This document shows, one piece after another, positions 17,069-24,295 of a stretch of DNA of 51,643 bases; position 1 is the first letter of the stretch; each line of letters begins with the position of its first letter. The notes under the pieces were generated by a model. The model was not told the origin of the DNA. It did no database searches and saw nothing but the letters and a program-made list of their open reading frames with translations. Source of the DNA: Lachnospiraceae bacterium (GTDB taxonomy: Bacteria > Bacillota > Clostridia > Lachnospirales > Lachnospiraceae); NCBI GenBank assembly GCA_024684215.1, contig JAIKXH010000099.1:1-51643 (forward strand), read 5' to 3'. The position numbers and the translations under genes are program-made.

Positions 17069-18163
17069 TTGAATAATTCAGGAAGGGATGAAAACAATAA
17101 CTCACTGTATGCACCCGGTGCAAAGGTTTTGGTGGTCGATGATAACAGCATGAATTGTAAGCTGGTAAAATCGCTGCTTAAAAAAACCGGAATAGAGGTT
17201 ACAGAGGCCTTTTCCGGACAGGAATGCCTTGCAAAAACGGGGACCGAGAAATTTGATGTTATTTTGATGGACCATCTCATGCCGGGACTTGACGGAATAC
17301 AGACTCTCAGACTGATAAGACAGAATCCCGGACCAAGTAAGGATGTTCCGGTCATAGCTCTTACAGCAAATCCCGATACGGACGCAAGAGACCTTTATAT
17401 AAAAGAAGGATTTGCTTGTTATCTGAAAAAGCCTGTTAAACCTGTGCATTTGGAGCAGGTCCTGGCTGATTTCCTGCCTGAAGAATTGGTTAAGAATTAT
17501 GCAGCCTGTGAAGACGATTCCGACAAAGGATTCGATCCTTCCGAATATGATATAGAAGGTTTGGATTGGGATTTTGCCAAAATCCATTTCTCCGATTCGG
17601 ATACATTAAAGGAGACCATCGGCAACTTTAAGCTCATGATCTCCAGGGATGCGGACAGGCTGGAAGAATATTATAAAAAGCTTGAAATCTATAACGGTAA
17701 GATTATGAATGAGTTCGCACTTTCAGAGTACCGTGTACTTGTGCACAGTATGAAAAGTTCTGCCACGCTTATAGGTATTTTACCTTTGGCAGGCATGGCT
17801 TTTATGCTTGAAAGAGCAGCTCTTGAAAAGGATGCTAAGGTCATAGAGGCTTTAAATGAAATATTCTTAAAGGACTGGAGATCATACTCCGATAAATTAA
17901 AGCCGCTTTTCCCCGAAGCTAAGGCGGGAGAGGTGGAATTTGACAAGATAGAATTTTTGGCTCGACTAAAAAAACTTGAAGACGCTTCGGAGATGCTGGA
18001 TGTTGACAGTATGGATCCGGAAGCGGCACAAATAGCGCAGACAAAACTTCCGTGGGACGGAAACAGCGAAATAGGTGCTCTCAGAGCTGCGGTGGCAGCA
18101 CTGGACATCGAATCCATAAAACACAATACTTCTAAGCTAAGAGAGGAAGCTTTAAAGCATTAG
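17069..18163 (+). CDS. Receiver-Hpt phosphorelay protein
   Basis: A 364-residue cytoplasmic protein. TTG 17069 is preferred over TTG 17063 because GGAG ends eight bases before it, and only two before the other. The receiver domain (about 12-130) has VVDDNSMN, phosphoacceptor D68 in MDHLMPGLDG, ALTAN and LKKPVKP. The C-terminal half carries a histidine phosphotransfer domain with H226 in LVHSMKSSATLIG. There is no DNA-binding or enzymatic output. The receiver resembles the terminal receiver of the hybrid kinase at 4.9-8.1 kb (both VDDN-MN and DH-MPG-DGI-TL), so the two could act in one relay. The two following genes encode a CheX-like phosphatase and a CheY-like receiver. Confidence 0.88.
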   Translation: MNNSGRDENNNSLYAPGAKVLVVDDNSMNCKLVKSLLKKTGIEVTEAFSGQECLAKTGTEKFDVILMDHLMPGLDGIQTLRLIRQNPGPSKDVPVIALTANPDTDARDLYIKEGFACYLKKPVKPVHLEQVLADFLPEELVKNYAACEDDSDKGFDPSEYDIEGLDWDFAKIHFSDSDTLKETIGNFKLMISRDADRLEEYYKKLEIYNGKIMNEFALSEYRVLVHSMKSSATLIGILPLAGMAFMLERAALEKDAKVIEALNEIFLKDWRSYSDKLKPLFPEAKAGEVEFDKIEFLARLKKLEDASEMLDVDSMDPEAAQIAQTKLPWDGNSEIGALRAAVAALDIESIKHNTSKLREEALKH

Positions 18164-18164
18164 G

Positions 18165-18635
18165 ATGGATAAAAAAGAAAGAAAAATGCCCCTCGGTATG
18201 GAAAGGTATGTCATTATAGCGGATGAGGCAATAAAAATGCTCAGTCCCTATATGGATGAAACACTTACCATTGATGATATAGACATAAAAGAAGACTTTT
18301 CCCCAAATCCGGGAGCCTGGCAAATCATTGAGTCTGACAAAACAATAGTGTGTTCCCTTTATGAAGAAACCGGAGGCTTGCTTGAAGCGGTCTCTAATTT
18401 CGCAGGGGAGAAGTTTGAAGGTATCTCCGAGCGGGATGCCTTGGATGCTGCGGCCGAGCTATTGAATTATATAAGCGGAGCCTATGCAAAGGAAATGAGT
18501 CAGCAGGGGACGGAGTGTGAACTTAAGCCTCCGGACTACGGCGTTAATCTTAAAAAATATGAAGCGGAGAGAATTTACGACGTTCGCTTAAAGACAGGCA
18601 AATCGAAGATGGGACTATCGATCGGTGTACTTTGA
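18165..18635 (+). CDS. CheX-like phosphatase domain protein
   Basis: A 156-residue protein with a C-terminal segment of the CheC/CheX family. The helix DALDAAAELLNYISGAYAKE carries the E98-x-x-N101 pair that in CheX/CheC directs water to the aspartyl phosphate of CheY. It is followed by ELKPPDYG, matching the family's strand with a Pro-rich loop. The first about 45 residues (MERYVIIADEAIKMLSPYMD) are less conserved. Position between REC-Hpt and CheY-like genes supports a role in dephosphorylating a receiver. It starts two bases after the REC-Hpt stop. An alternative start is the ATG at 18187. Confidence 0.7.
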   Translation: MDKKERKMPLGMERYVIIADEAIKMLSPYMDETLTIDDIDIKEDFSPNPGAWQIIESDKTIVCSLYEETGGLLEAVSNFAGEKFEGISERDALDAAAELLNYISGAYAKEMSQQGTECELKPPDYGVNLKKYEAERIYDVRLKTGKSKMGLSIGVL

Positions 18636-18657
18636 TTTTTAAACGGAGGTAAAATTT

Positions 18658-19023
18658 GTGGGTGGAATACTAATTGTTGATGATTCGAAGACTTCAAGAA
18701 AGCTTTTAAGAGAATTGTTGGAGGATAATGGATTTACTATAGTCGGGGAAGCAGAAAACGGCGAAGAGGGCTATCAGATGTATAAAGCGCTCAAGCCGGA
18801 TCTGGTTACTATGGATATAACTATGCCGAGAATGGACGGAATAGAGAGTTTGTCTCTTATCAGGCATGCGGATGAAAATGCCAAGGTAATAATGATCACC
18901 GCTGCCGGACAAAGGGAAAAAATGGTTGAGGCATTAAAGCGCGGAGCGGAGGATTTTCTTACCAAACCCTTTGATTCCAACAGGGTTTTAGAAACTGTAA
19001 AAGAAGTGCTTGACATGGAATAA
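18658..19023 (+). CDS. CheY-like single-domain response regulator
   Basis: A 121-residue stand-alone receiver starting at GTG, with GGAGG eight bases upstream. All active-site residues are visible: acidic pair D8-D9 (IVDDSKTSRK), phosphoacceptor D53 (VTMDITMPRMDG), Thr in MITAAG, and Lys in LTKPFD. The sequence is of the CheY type found in chemotaxis-like systems of Firmicutes. No flagellar or chemotaxis genes are in the window. With the CheX-like gene just before it, it forms a likely signal plus eraser pair, fed by the Hpt domain. The gene ends just before a hairpin array. Confidence 0.92.
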   Translation: MGGILIVDDSKTSRKLLRELLEDNGFTIVGEAENGEEGYQMYKALKPDLVTMDITMPRMDGIESLSLIRHADENAKVIMITAAGQREKMVEALKRGAEDFLTKPFDSNRVLETVKEVLDME

Positions 19024-19042
19024 GAAATGAGTGTATAATGCG

Positions 19043-19253
19043 ATTTGTTGCGAATGTAAGACGCAACAAATTGCGCGACACTCCGTGTGAAAAGTTCGTT
19101 AGTGCATCGAACTTTTCATCGCATCGCAAAAGACGCGATTGTAAGACACTCGGAAACAATTTGTTGTAGAGTACACAACAAATTGCGCGACACTCCGTGT
19201 AAAAAATGCGTTAGTGCATCGCATTTTTTATGGCTTCGTAAAGTACACGAAGC
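19043..19253 (+). repeat. Tandem array of covarying hairpins, two units plus one extra hairpin
   Basis: Unit 1 (19043-19118) is a stem with loop AATGTAAGA, then TTGCGCG, a mini-hairpin ACAC-TCC-GTGT, and a perfect 11-bp stem with loop TTAGTGCAT (19088-19118). Unit 2 (19157-19230) repeats this: 11-bp stem with loop AGAGTAC, the same ACAC-TCC-GTGT, and another perfect 11-bp stem (19200-19230) with the same TTAGTGCAT loop. A third stem GCTTCGT/ACGAAGC with loop AAAGTAC is at 19233-19253. Loops and linkers are conserved while stems differ yet stay complementary. Related copies lie at 47990-48183. Confidence 0.8.
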
Positions 19254-19266
19254 ACATCGCTTATAT

Positions 19267-19343
<77 letters not shown>

Positions 19344-19348
19344 GAAAA

Positions 19349-19384
19349 AGACGAATGAGACGAATAGTCTCATTCGTCTTTTTT
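19349..19384 (+). terminator. Terminator immediately after tRNA-Arg
   Basis: Perfect 13-bp stem AGACGAATGAGAC/GTCTCATTCGTCT (19349-19361, 19367-19379) with five-base loop and TTTTT. Confidence 0.9.
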
Positions 19385-19472
19385 CGAACCTGCGGTTCGA
19401 ATTCAAACGAGTTCGAAGGTCTCCGCTTCGCTCCGGTCGGCGCAATGCTGACGTCCCCCGGACGTCATGCGC

Positions 19473-19488
19473 CTTCTCGCGCACGCTA
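19473..19488 (+). repeat. 16-bp direct repeat, copy 2
   Basis: Identical to 19328-19343 but without the rest of the tRNA. A second terminator follows at once, as would be expected for the original tRNA terminator displaced by an insertion. Confidence 0.85.
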
Positions 19489-19520
19489 CCCCTTAGGATA
19501 CTCCTAAGGGGTATTTTTTT
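19487..19520 (+). terminator. Second terminator downstream of tRNA-Arg
   Basis: TACCCCTTAGGA (19487-19498) pairs perfectly with TCCTAAGGGGTA (19502-19513), followed by seven T. Confidence 0.9.
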
Positions 19521-19525
19521 GCATA

Positions 19526-19554
19526 TTGTTAAGTAAATGTTTTTTTCGTATAAT
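19526..19554 (+). promoter_or_regulatory. Promoter of the GH27-to-YdcF gene run
   Basis: TTGTTA (19526-19531), 17-bp spacer, TATAAT (19549-19554). A small GCGC-TTTGAT-GCGC hairpin lies in the leader before the GGAGGAG ribosome site. Confidence 0.65.
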
Positions 19555-19618
19555 AGAAATAGCGCTTTGATGCGCGTATAACATTTGAAATAATCGCATT
19601 TTAACCGGAGGAGATAAA

Positions 19619-20875
19619 ATGTATAAACCGGGTATAGCACCTATGGGGTGGAACAGCTGGGACTGCTATGGCGCCGCTGTTACCGAAAAAGAAGTAAGAG
19701 CCAATGCTTTATTTATGGCTGAAAATTTAAAAGAGTACGGATGGGAGTATGTCGTGGTTGATATACAGTGGTATGAGCCCGGCGCAACTACCCATGAATA
19801 CAGACCTTTTGCGGATCTGTGCATGGATGAGTACGGAAGACTTATCCCTGCTCCCAACAGATTTCCTTCTTCCGAGGGAGGAAAGGGCTTTGCACCCCTT
19901 GCAGAGTATGTTCACTCTCTCGGACTTAAATTCGGAATTCATATCATGAGAGGTATTCCCCGTCAGGCGGTTAGTAGGAATACTCCCGTTCTCGGAACCG
20001 ATAAAACGGCCAGAGATGCCGCACGTTTTAACAGCATATGTGCTTGGAACCCTGATATGTACGGAGTTAAGGACGATGAGGTCGGAAGGGCTTATTATGA
20101 TTCTATATTTAAGCTTTATGCCTCATGGGGGGTTGATTTTATAAAGTGTGACGATATATGCCGCGAGCTGCCTCATGAGGAGCCTGAAATGGTTATGCTT
20201 TCAAAGGCTCTTAACGATTGCGGCAGAGATATGGTGCTTTCACTGTCTCCCGGACCCGCTCTTTTGGAAAAGGCTGAGCTTTATAAGCAGGTTGCCAATA
20301 TGTGGCGTATCACCGATGATTTCTGGGATGATTGGAAGCTTTTATATGCTATGTTTGAGAGAGCTGAGAAATGGAGTATTCACGCCGGCGCAGGTCATTA
20401 TCCCGATGCGGACATGCTCCCTATAGGTCCCATCAAACAGGATTACGATAAAAATAATAAAACTGCTTTTACTCCCAACGAACAGATCACTATGATGAGT
20501 CTGTGGTCAATAATGAGGTCTCCTCTAATAATAGGCGGAGAAATGAACGGTTTTGATGATTTCACTATGGGACTTTTGACAAACGAAGGGATTATAAAGA
20601 TGCATCGAAATTCACGTCATGCTCATCAGGTGCTTCGCAGAGAAATCGGCGGAGCGGAAACCTGCGTATGGGTTGCCGATGACTGTGAAGGCGGTATGTA
20701 TATAGCACTCTTTAACTTAAGCGATGAGGACTCCGAGATAGAGATTCCTCTTAGCGAACTGGAAATAAATATGCCGGTAAGTGCGACTGAACTTTGGAGC
20801 GGACAGGTTGGAGATTTCACTGACTGCATCAATGCCTCTGTAAGTGCTCACGGCGCAATGGTATTTTATGTATGA
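19619..20875 (+). CDS. GH27 alpha-galactosidase family glycosidase
   Basis: A 418-residue retaining glycosidase without signal peptide, so cytoplasmic. The GH27 start APMGWNSWDCYG, LKEYGWEYVVVDIQWYEP and LKFGIHIMRGIPRQA are present. The nucleophile is D178 in FIKCDDI; the acid/base is D234 in WRITDDFWDDW (Arg plus four, as in human and rice enzymes). ADMLPIG and RSPLIIGGEM complete the barrel, then a C-terminal beta domain. GH27 members act on alpha-galactosides, alpha-N-acetylgalactosaminides or beta-L-arabinopyranosides; the specificity is not decided by what I can see. GGAGGAG precedes the ATG and the stop overlaps the next start by four bases. Confidence 0.92.
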   Translation: MYKPGIAPMGWNSWDCYGAAVTEKEVRANALFMAENLKEYGWEYVVVDIQWYEPGATTHEYRPFADLCMDEYGRLIPAPNRFPSSEGGKGFAPLAEYVHSLGLKFGIHIMRGIPRQAVSRNTPVLGTDKTARDAARFNSICAWNPDMYGVKDDEVGRAYYDSIFKLYASWGVDFIKCDDICRELPHEEPEMVMLSKALNDCGRDMVLSLSPGPALLEKAELYKQVANMWRITDDFWDDWKLLYAMFERAEKWSIHAGAGHYPDADMLPIGPIKQDYDKNNKTAFTPNEQITMMSLWSIMRSPLIIGGEMNGFDDFTMGLLTNEGIIKMHRNSRHAHQVLRREIGGAETCVWVADDCEGGMYIALFNLSDEDSEIEIPLSELEINMPVSATELWSGQVGDFTDCINASVSAHGAMVFYV

Positions 20876-22029
20876 AGACATTTGAACTTATAGCTCCCTG
20901 TCATTTCGGCATGGAGTCTGTATTAAAAAAAGAAATTATCGATCTCGGATATGATATAACAGAGGTTTCCGACGGAAGAGTAACTTTTTTCGGAGACTTT
21001 GAAGCTGTATGCCGTGCAAACGTATTTTTAAGGACCGCAGAGAGAGTCCTTATAAAAGTCGGAAGCTTTCATGCGGAAAGCTTTGAGGACCTCTTTCAGG
21101 GAACCAAGGCCATAGCATGGGAAGAATGGATACCTTCGGACGGAAAATTTTGGGTGGCAAAGGCCGCCAGCGTAAAATCAAAGCTTTTTTCACCTTCGGA
21201 CATTCAATCAATTATGAAAAAAGCAATGGTAGACAGACTGAAAAGTGTTTACCATATTAGCTGGTTTGAAGAAAACGGAGCTTCTTTTCCTCTTAGAGTA
21301 TTCCTTTTAAAAGATGAAGTTACGGTTGGACTTGATACAACCGGCGAATCACTTCATAAAAGAGGATATCGTAAGCTTACCGCTAAAGCTCCTATAGCCG
21401 AGAACCTTGCAGCGGGACTTATTATGCTGAGCCCGTGGCATGCGGACAGGATTTTAGTCGATCCTTTTTGTGGCAGCGGAACTATTCCTATAGAGGCGGC
21501 CATGATGGCTGCAAATATCGCTCCGGGTATGAACAGGAGCTTTTTAGCGGAGGACTGGACTCACATTTTGACAAAGACGATGTGGTATGATACGGTCACA
21601 GAGGCTAATGATCTGGTTGACAAAACCGTTGTTACAGATATTCAGGGATATGATTTAGATGACGAGATGGTAAAAATCTCCAGAGAGAACGCACGCCTTG
21701 CGGGAGTGGATAAAATGATCCATTTCCAGAAAAGAGATGTAGCGGCTTTAAGCCATCCGAAAAAGTATGGTTTTATCATTACAAACCCTCCATACGGAGA
21801 GAGACTTTCAGACAATGAGCTCCCTGTTTTATACAGAACCATTGGTGAAAGATATGCAGCCCTGGATTCCTGGAGCATGTACCTTATAACATCATACGAA
21901 AAGGCTGAGCTTGCCATCGGAAGAAAAGCCGATAAAAACCGCAAGATATACAATGGTATGATGAAGACGTATTTTTATCAGTTTATGGGACCTAAGCCTC
22001 CCAAACAGGGGCCGACAAAGAAAAGATGA
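20872..22029 (+). CDS. THUMP-domain class I rRNA methyltransferase (RlmL/YpsC-like)
   Basis: A 385-residue SAM-dependent RNA methyltransferase. The N-terminal THUMP-type region (about 1-160; MESVLKKEIIDLGYDI, FEDLFQGTKAIAWEEW) binds RNA. The Rossmann domain has VDPFCGSGTIPIEAAMMA for SAM, GYDLDDEMVKISRENA, and the catalytic NPPYGERL motif of N2-guanine methyltransferases. E. coli RlmL modifies G2445 of 23S rRNA; B. subtilis YpsC is the closest layout by length. ATGA overlap with GH27 upstream and with the next gene downstream (ATG at 22026) suggests translational coupling. Confidence 0.92.
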   Translation: MKTFELIAPCHFGMESVLKKEIIDLGYDITEVSDGRVTFFGDFEAVCRANVFLRTAERVLIKVGSFHAESFEDLFQGTKAIAWEEWIPSDGKFWVAKAASVKSKLFSPSDIQSIMKKAMVDRLKSVYHISWFEENGASFPLRVFLLKDEVTVGLDTTGESLHKRGYRKLTAKAPIAENLAAGLIMLSPWHADRILVDPFCGSGTIPIEAAMMAANIAPGMNRSFLAEDWTHILTKTMWYDTVTEANDLVDKTVVTDIQGYDLDDEMVKISRENARLAGVDKMIHFQKRDVAALSHPKKYGFIITNPPYGERLSDNELPVLYRTIGERYAALDSWSMYLITSYEKAELAIGRKADKNRKIYNGMMKTYFYQFMGPKPPKQGPTKKR

Positions 22030-23207
22030 CACTTAAATTTGGAAATGAGATAATTGAATCCGAGGAAACTTCGCCATATAGCGGTTACAGACCTGTAGCG
22101 GAGTTTTTTGTGATGCTTTTTGTTATCCTTGTGGTTTTGGCCGGAGTGACATACAGAGCATCAACCAAATCCATCGTTATAAACGAGCAGGCAGGCGGGC
22201 TTTCCTCTGACAGCATATTTGAGGAGGACATCTTTACGGAGTGGGCGATTATGCCAACGGAAAAAACCACCGATAACGGCAATATCTTTGTGCCGCTTCC
22301 GATGACTGCTCATTCCGATAACATATCGGTGGAGAATTTTTATCAGGATCACTCTTTGCTTGTGAGAATAGACGGACTTCATGCGGTGAACTTCGAAAAT
22401 GCAACTATAAGCGGAGACACGGACAACCTAAAAATTGCAGCATACAGAGAGTTTGGCGGAGAAATCAGAATTTCCATCTTGATGGACGGAGTATATGATT
22501 TCGATATTTCAATGGACAGCACCCAGATTATTATTACTCCCTACAAGGTTTCCGAGAAGTATGACAATACTATCCTCGTAGTAAGTGATGAGATAAAGAA
22601 GGTTGCGACATCTGAGGGTGAGGCGGAAGCCAAAGATGAAAGTGATGTTGCGGAGAAAACGGACTCATTATCTGCTGAAATAACTGCCGCAATAGCACAG
22701 ATGGCCTCGGATATTTTCGACGGAGCAAAAAATGCAACTGCCGAGAGCAACTCTGAGGAAACCGTAGGAATAAGTAATGAGGATAAGGGAGAAGTAACTT
22801 CAAAGATCATAGTGGCAGAGTACAGAAGTGACGAAGAAGTTATTTTGTTTGCAAAGGAGTGCGGAGCTGATATTGTAGTTTTCCTGGATACCGCTGTGTC
22901 CGATGATCCTGAGAAATACGGACTTTGTGCTGCCTTTAACGGCAACTACTTTATACCTGAAATGGATAATGCGCATTTGACGGAGATTTTTTTGAGAAAT
23001 ATAGCGGTATCTTCAAAAAACAGAGCTAATACTATAGATATCGCACCGGAGGGAAGCATACTTTATGATATTGATGTTCCTTCCACCATTATAACCGTCG
23101 GATACACGAGTAATCCAAACGAAGGCAAGTATTTAACAATGGAAAACTATCAGCGCACCATAGCTGAAGGAATAGTGAATGCTGTAAAAGAGGTAATAGA
23201 AAAATGA
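22026..23207 (+). CDS. Membrane-anchored amidase_3-fold protein lacking zinc ligands
   Basis: A 393-residue protein with a cytoplasmic start, one membrane segment (about 24-43, AEFFVMLFVILVVLAGVTY) and an outer region. Residues about 95-170 resemble an AMIN-type beta domain (LLVRIDGLHAVNF, IRISILMDGVYDFDI). The C-terminal part follows the N-acetylmuramoyl-L-alanine amidase (Amidase_3) pattern: ECGADIVVFLDTAV where active enzymes have ADLFISIHANA, and VPSTIITVGYTSNPNEGKYL where they have PAVLVEVGFLSNP. The catalytic Glu is T357, the SIHAN His is absent, and no GHGG motif occurs after TILVV. The middle (about 195-260) is an acidic, Ala/Glu/Ser-rich insert. I infer a non-catalytic wall-binding or regulatory protein. 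Confidence 0.7.
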   Translation: MTLKFGNEIIESEETSPYSGYRPVAEFFVMLFVILVVLAGVTYRASTKSIVINEQAGGLSSDSIFEEDIFTEWAIMPTEKTTDNGNIFVPLPMTAHSDNISVENFYQDHSLLVRIDGLHAVNFENATISGDTDNLKIAAYREFGGEIRISILMDGVYDFDISMDSTQIIITPYKVSEKYDNTILVVSDEIKKVATSEGEAEAKDESDVAEKTDSLSAEITAAIAQMASDIFDGAKNATAESNSEETVGISNEDKGEVTSKIIVAEYRSDEEVILFAKECGADIVVFLDTAVSDDPEKYGLCAAFNGNYFIPEMDNAHLTEIFLRNIAVSSKNRANTIDIAPEGSILYDIDVPSTIITVGYTSNPNEGKYLTMENYQRTIAEGIVNAVKEVIEK

Positions 23208-23812
23208 GACTTGTATTTGCAACCGGCAATCAGGGAAAGATGAGAGAAATCAGAGAAATCATGGAGGATTCGGGCTACGAAATAATATCCATGAAGGAAG
23301 CCGGCATAGATATAGATATTACTGAGGATGGAACCACCTTTGAAGAAAACGCCCTCATAAAGGCCAGGGCTGTTTCTAAGCTTTTACCTGATGACCTGGT
23401 ACTTGCGGATGACTCGGGACTTGAGGTTGACGCTTTAAATAAAGAACCGGGTATTTATTCCGCAAGATATTTGGGACATGATACTCCGTACAGTATCAAA
23501 AATGCTGATATAATCAGAAGATTAGAGGGAAAAGAAGGAGCTGAAAGAAGTGCCAGATTTGTATGCGCCATAGCTGCGGTTTTCCCTGACGGAACAGAAA
23601 AATGCGTCCGTGCAACCATAGAAGGTCAGATAGATTATGAGGAAAAAGGTGAGCACGGATTCGGTTTTGATCCTATTTTCTATGTGCCTGAGCTTGGCTG
23701 CACCACCGCAGAAATTCCTGAGACAGAAAAAAATAAAATCAGTCACCGCGGGAAGGCACTCAAACTAATGAGGAGAGAACTCTTAGAGCATGAAAGTACT
23801 AATCGTCAGTGA
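23204..23812 (+). CDS. rdgB: XTP/dITP diphosphatase (RdgB/HAM1)
   Basis: A 202-residue house-cleaning pyrophosphatase that removes ITP, dITP and XTP. Family motifs: FATGNQGKMREI at the start, DGTTFEENALIKARA, LADDSGLEVDAL with the catalytic Asp pair, PGIYSARYLG, HGFGFDPIFYVPELG and ISHRGKAL. Length is standard. It overlaps the upstream stop by four bases (ATGA) and the downstream phosphodiesterase by 23 bases, an arrangement often seen in Clostridia. Confidence 0.95.
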   Translation: MRLVFATGNQGKMREIREIMEDSGYEIISMKEAGIDIDITEDGTTFEENALIKARAVSKLLPDDLVLADDSGLEVDALNKEPGIYSARYLGHDTPYSIKNADIIRRLEGKEGAERSARFVCAIAAVFPDGTEKCVRATIEGQIDYEEKGEHGFGFDPIFYVPELGCTTAEIPETEKNKISHRGKALKLMRRELLEHESTNRQ

Positions 23813-24266
23813 TACACATAGAAAAAACGATAATTATTTTAAAGTCGTGGATATGCATAAGCCGGATATGGTTGTTCATTGCGGGGATATAGAAGGCAGT
23901 GAATATGCTCTTTTAAACGCGGTCAGTTGCCCGGTATATATGGTTTGCGGGAATAACGATTTCTTTTCGGAACTACCGGGGGAGGTCGAATTTAATGTCG
24001 GTAAATATAAATGCATGGCTACTCACGGCCACAGGTATTACGTGTCCATGGGAACGGAAAGACTGTTTGCCGAAGCAAGAGACAGAGGGCTTGATGTAAT
24101 CATGTACGGACATACGCATAAACCGGAAATAAAGCGTGAGGGAAATATTTATGTAGTTAACCCGGGATCACTATCATATCCGAGGCAGGAGGGAAGAAAA
24201 CCATCATATATGATAATGGAACTGGACAGATTTGAGGAGTTACATTTCACCATAGCTTACCTTTGA
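23790..24266 (+). CDS. YfcE/MJ0936-type metallophosphodiesterase
   Basis: A 158-residue calcineurin-like phosphoesterase with the full metal site: SDTHRKND, VVHCGDIEGSE, CGNNDFF, THGHRYYV and YGHTHKPE, ending in NPGSLSYPR. Relatives hydrolyse bis(p-nitrophenyl) phosphate in vitro; the natural substrate is unclear. The start lies inside rdgB. Confidence 0.92.
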   Translation: MKVLIVSDTHRKNDNYFKVVDMHKPDMVVHCGDIEGSEYALLNAVSCPVYMVCGNNDFFSELPGEVEFNVGKYKCMATHGHRYYVSMGTERLFAEARDRGLDVIMYGHTHKPEIKREGNIYVVNPGSLSYPRQEGRKPSYMIMELDRFEELHFTIAYL

Positions 24267-24295
24267 ACAGATGGTCACAAGAGGGGATAAGATAG

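Larger units (their letters stand above)
19344..19488 (+). mobile_element. 145-bp palindrome-rich insertion at tRNA-Arg 3' end
   Basis: The segment lies between the two copies of the 16-bp repeat and ends with the second. It carries its own terminator (19349-19384), hairpin TCGAACC-TGC-GGTTCGA (19384-19400) and a long hairpin (19439-19473) with stems GGCGCA/TGCGCC and TGACGTCC/GGACGTCA. It contains no coding potential. The layout is that of an att-flanked or target-duplicated insertion, or of a scar left by a larger element. This is inference; a local recombination event could also explain it. Confidence 0.45.

Noticed and set aside
19043-19253. CRISPR array
   Set aside because: The repeats are hairpins with variable stems and fixed loops, only two units, no regular spacers and no cas genes.
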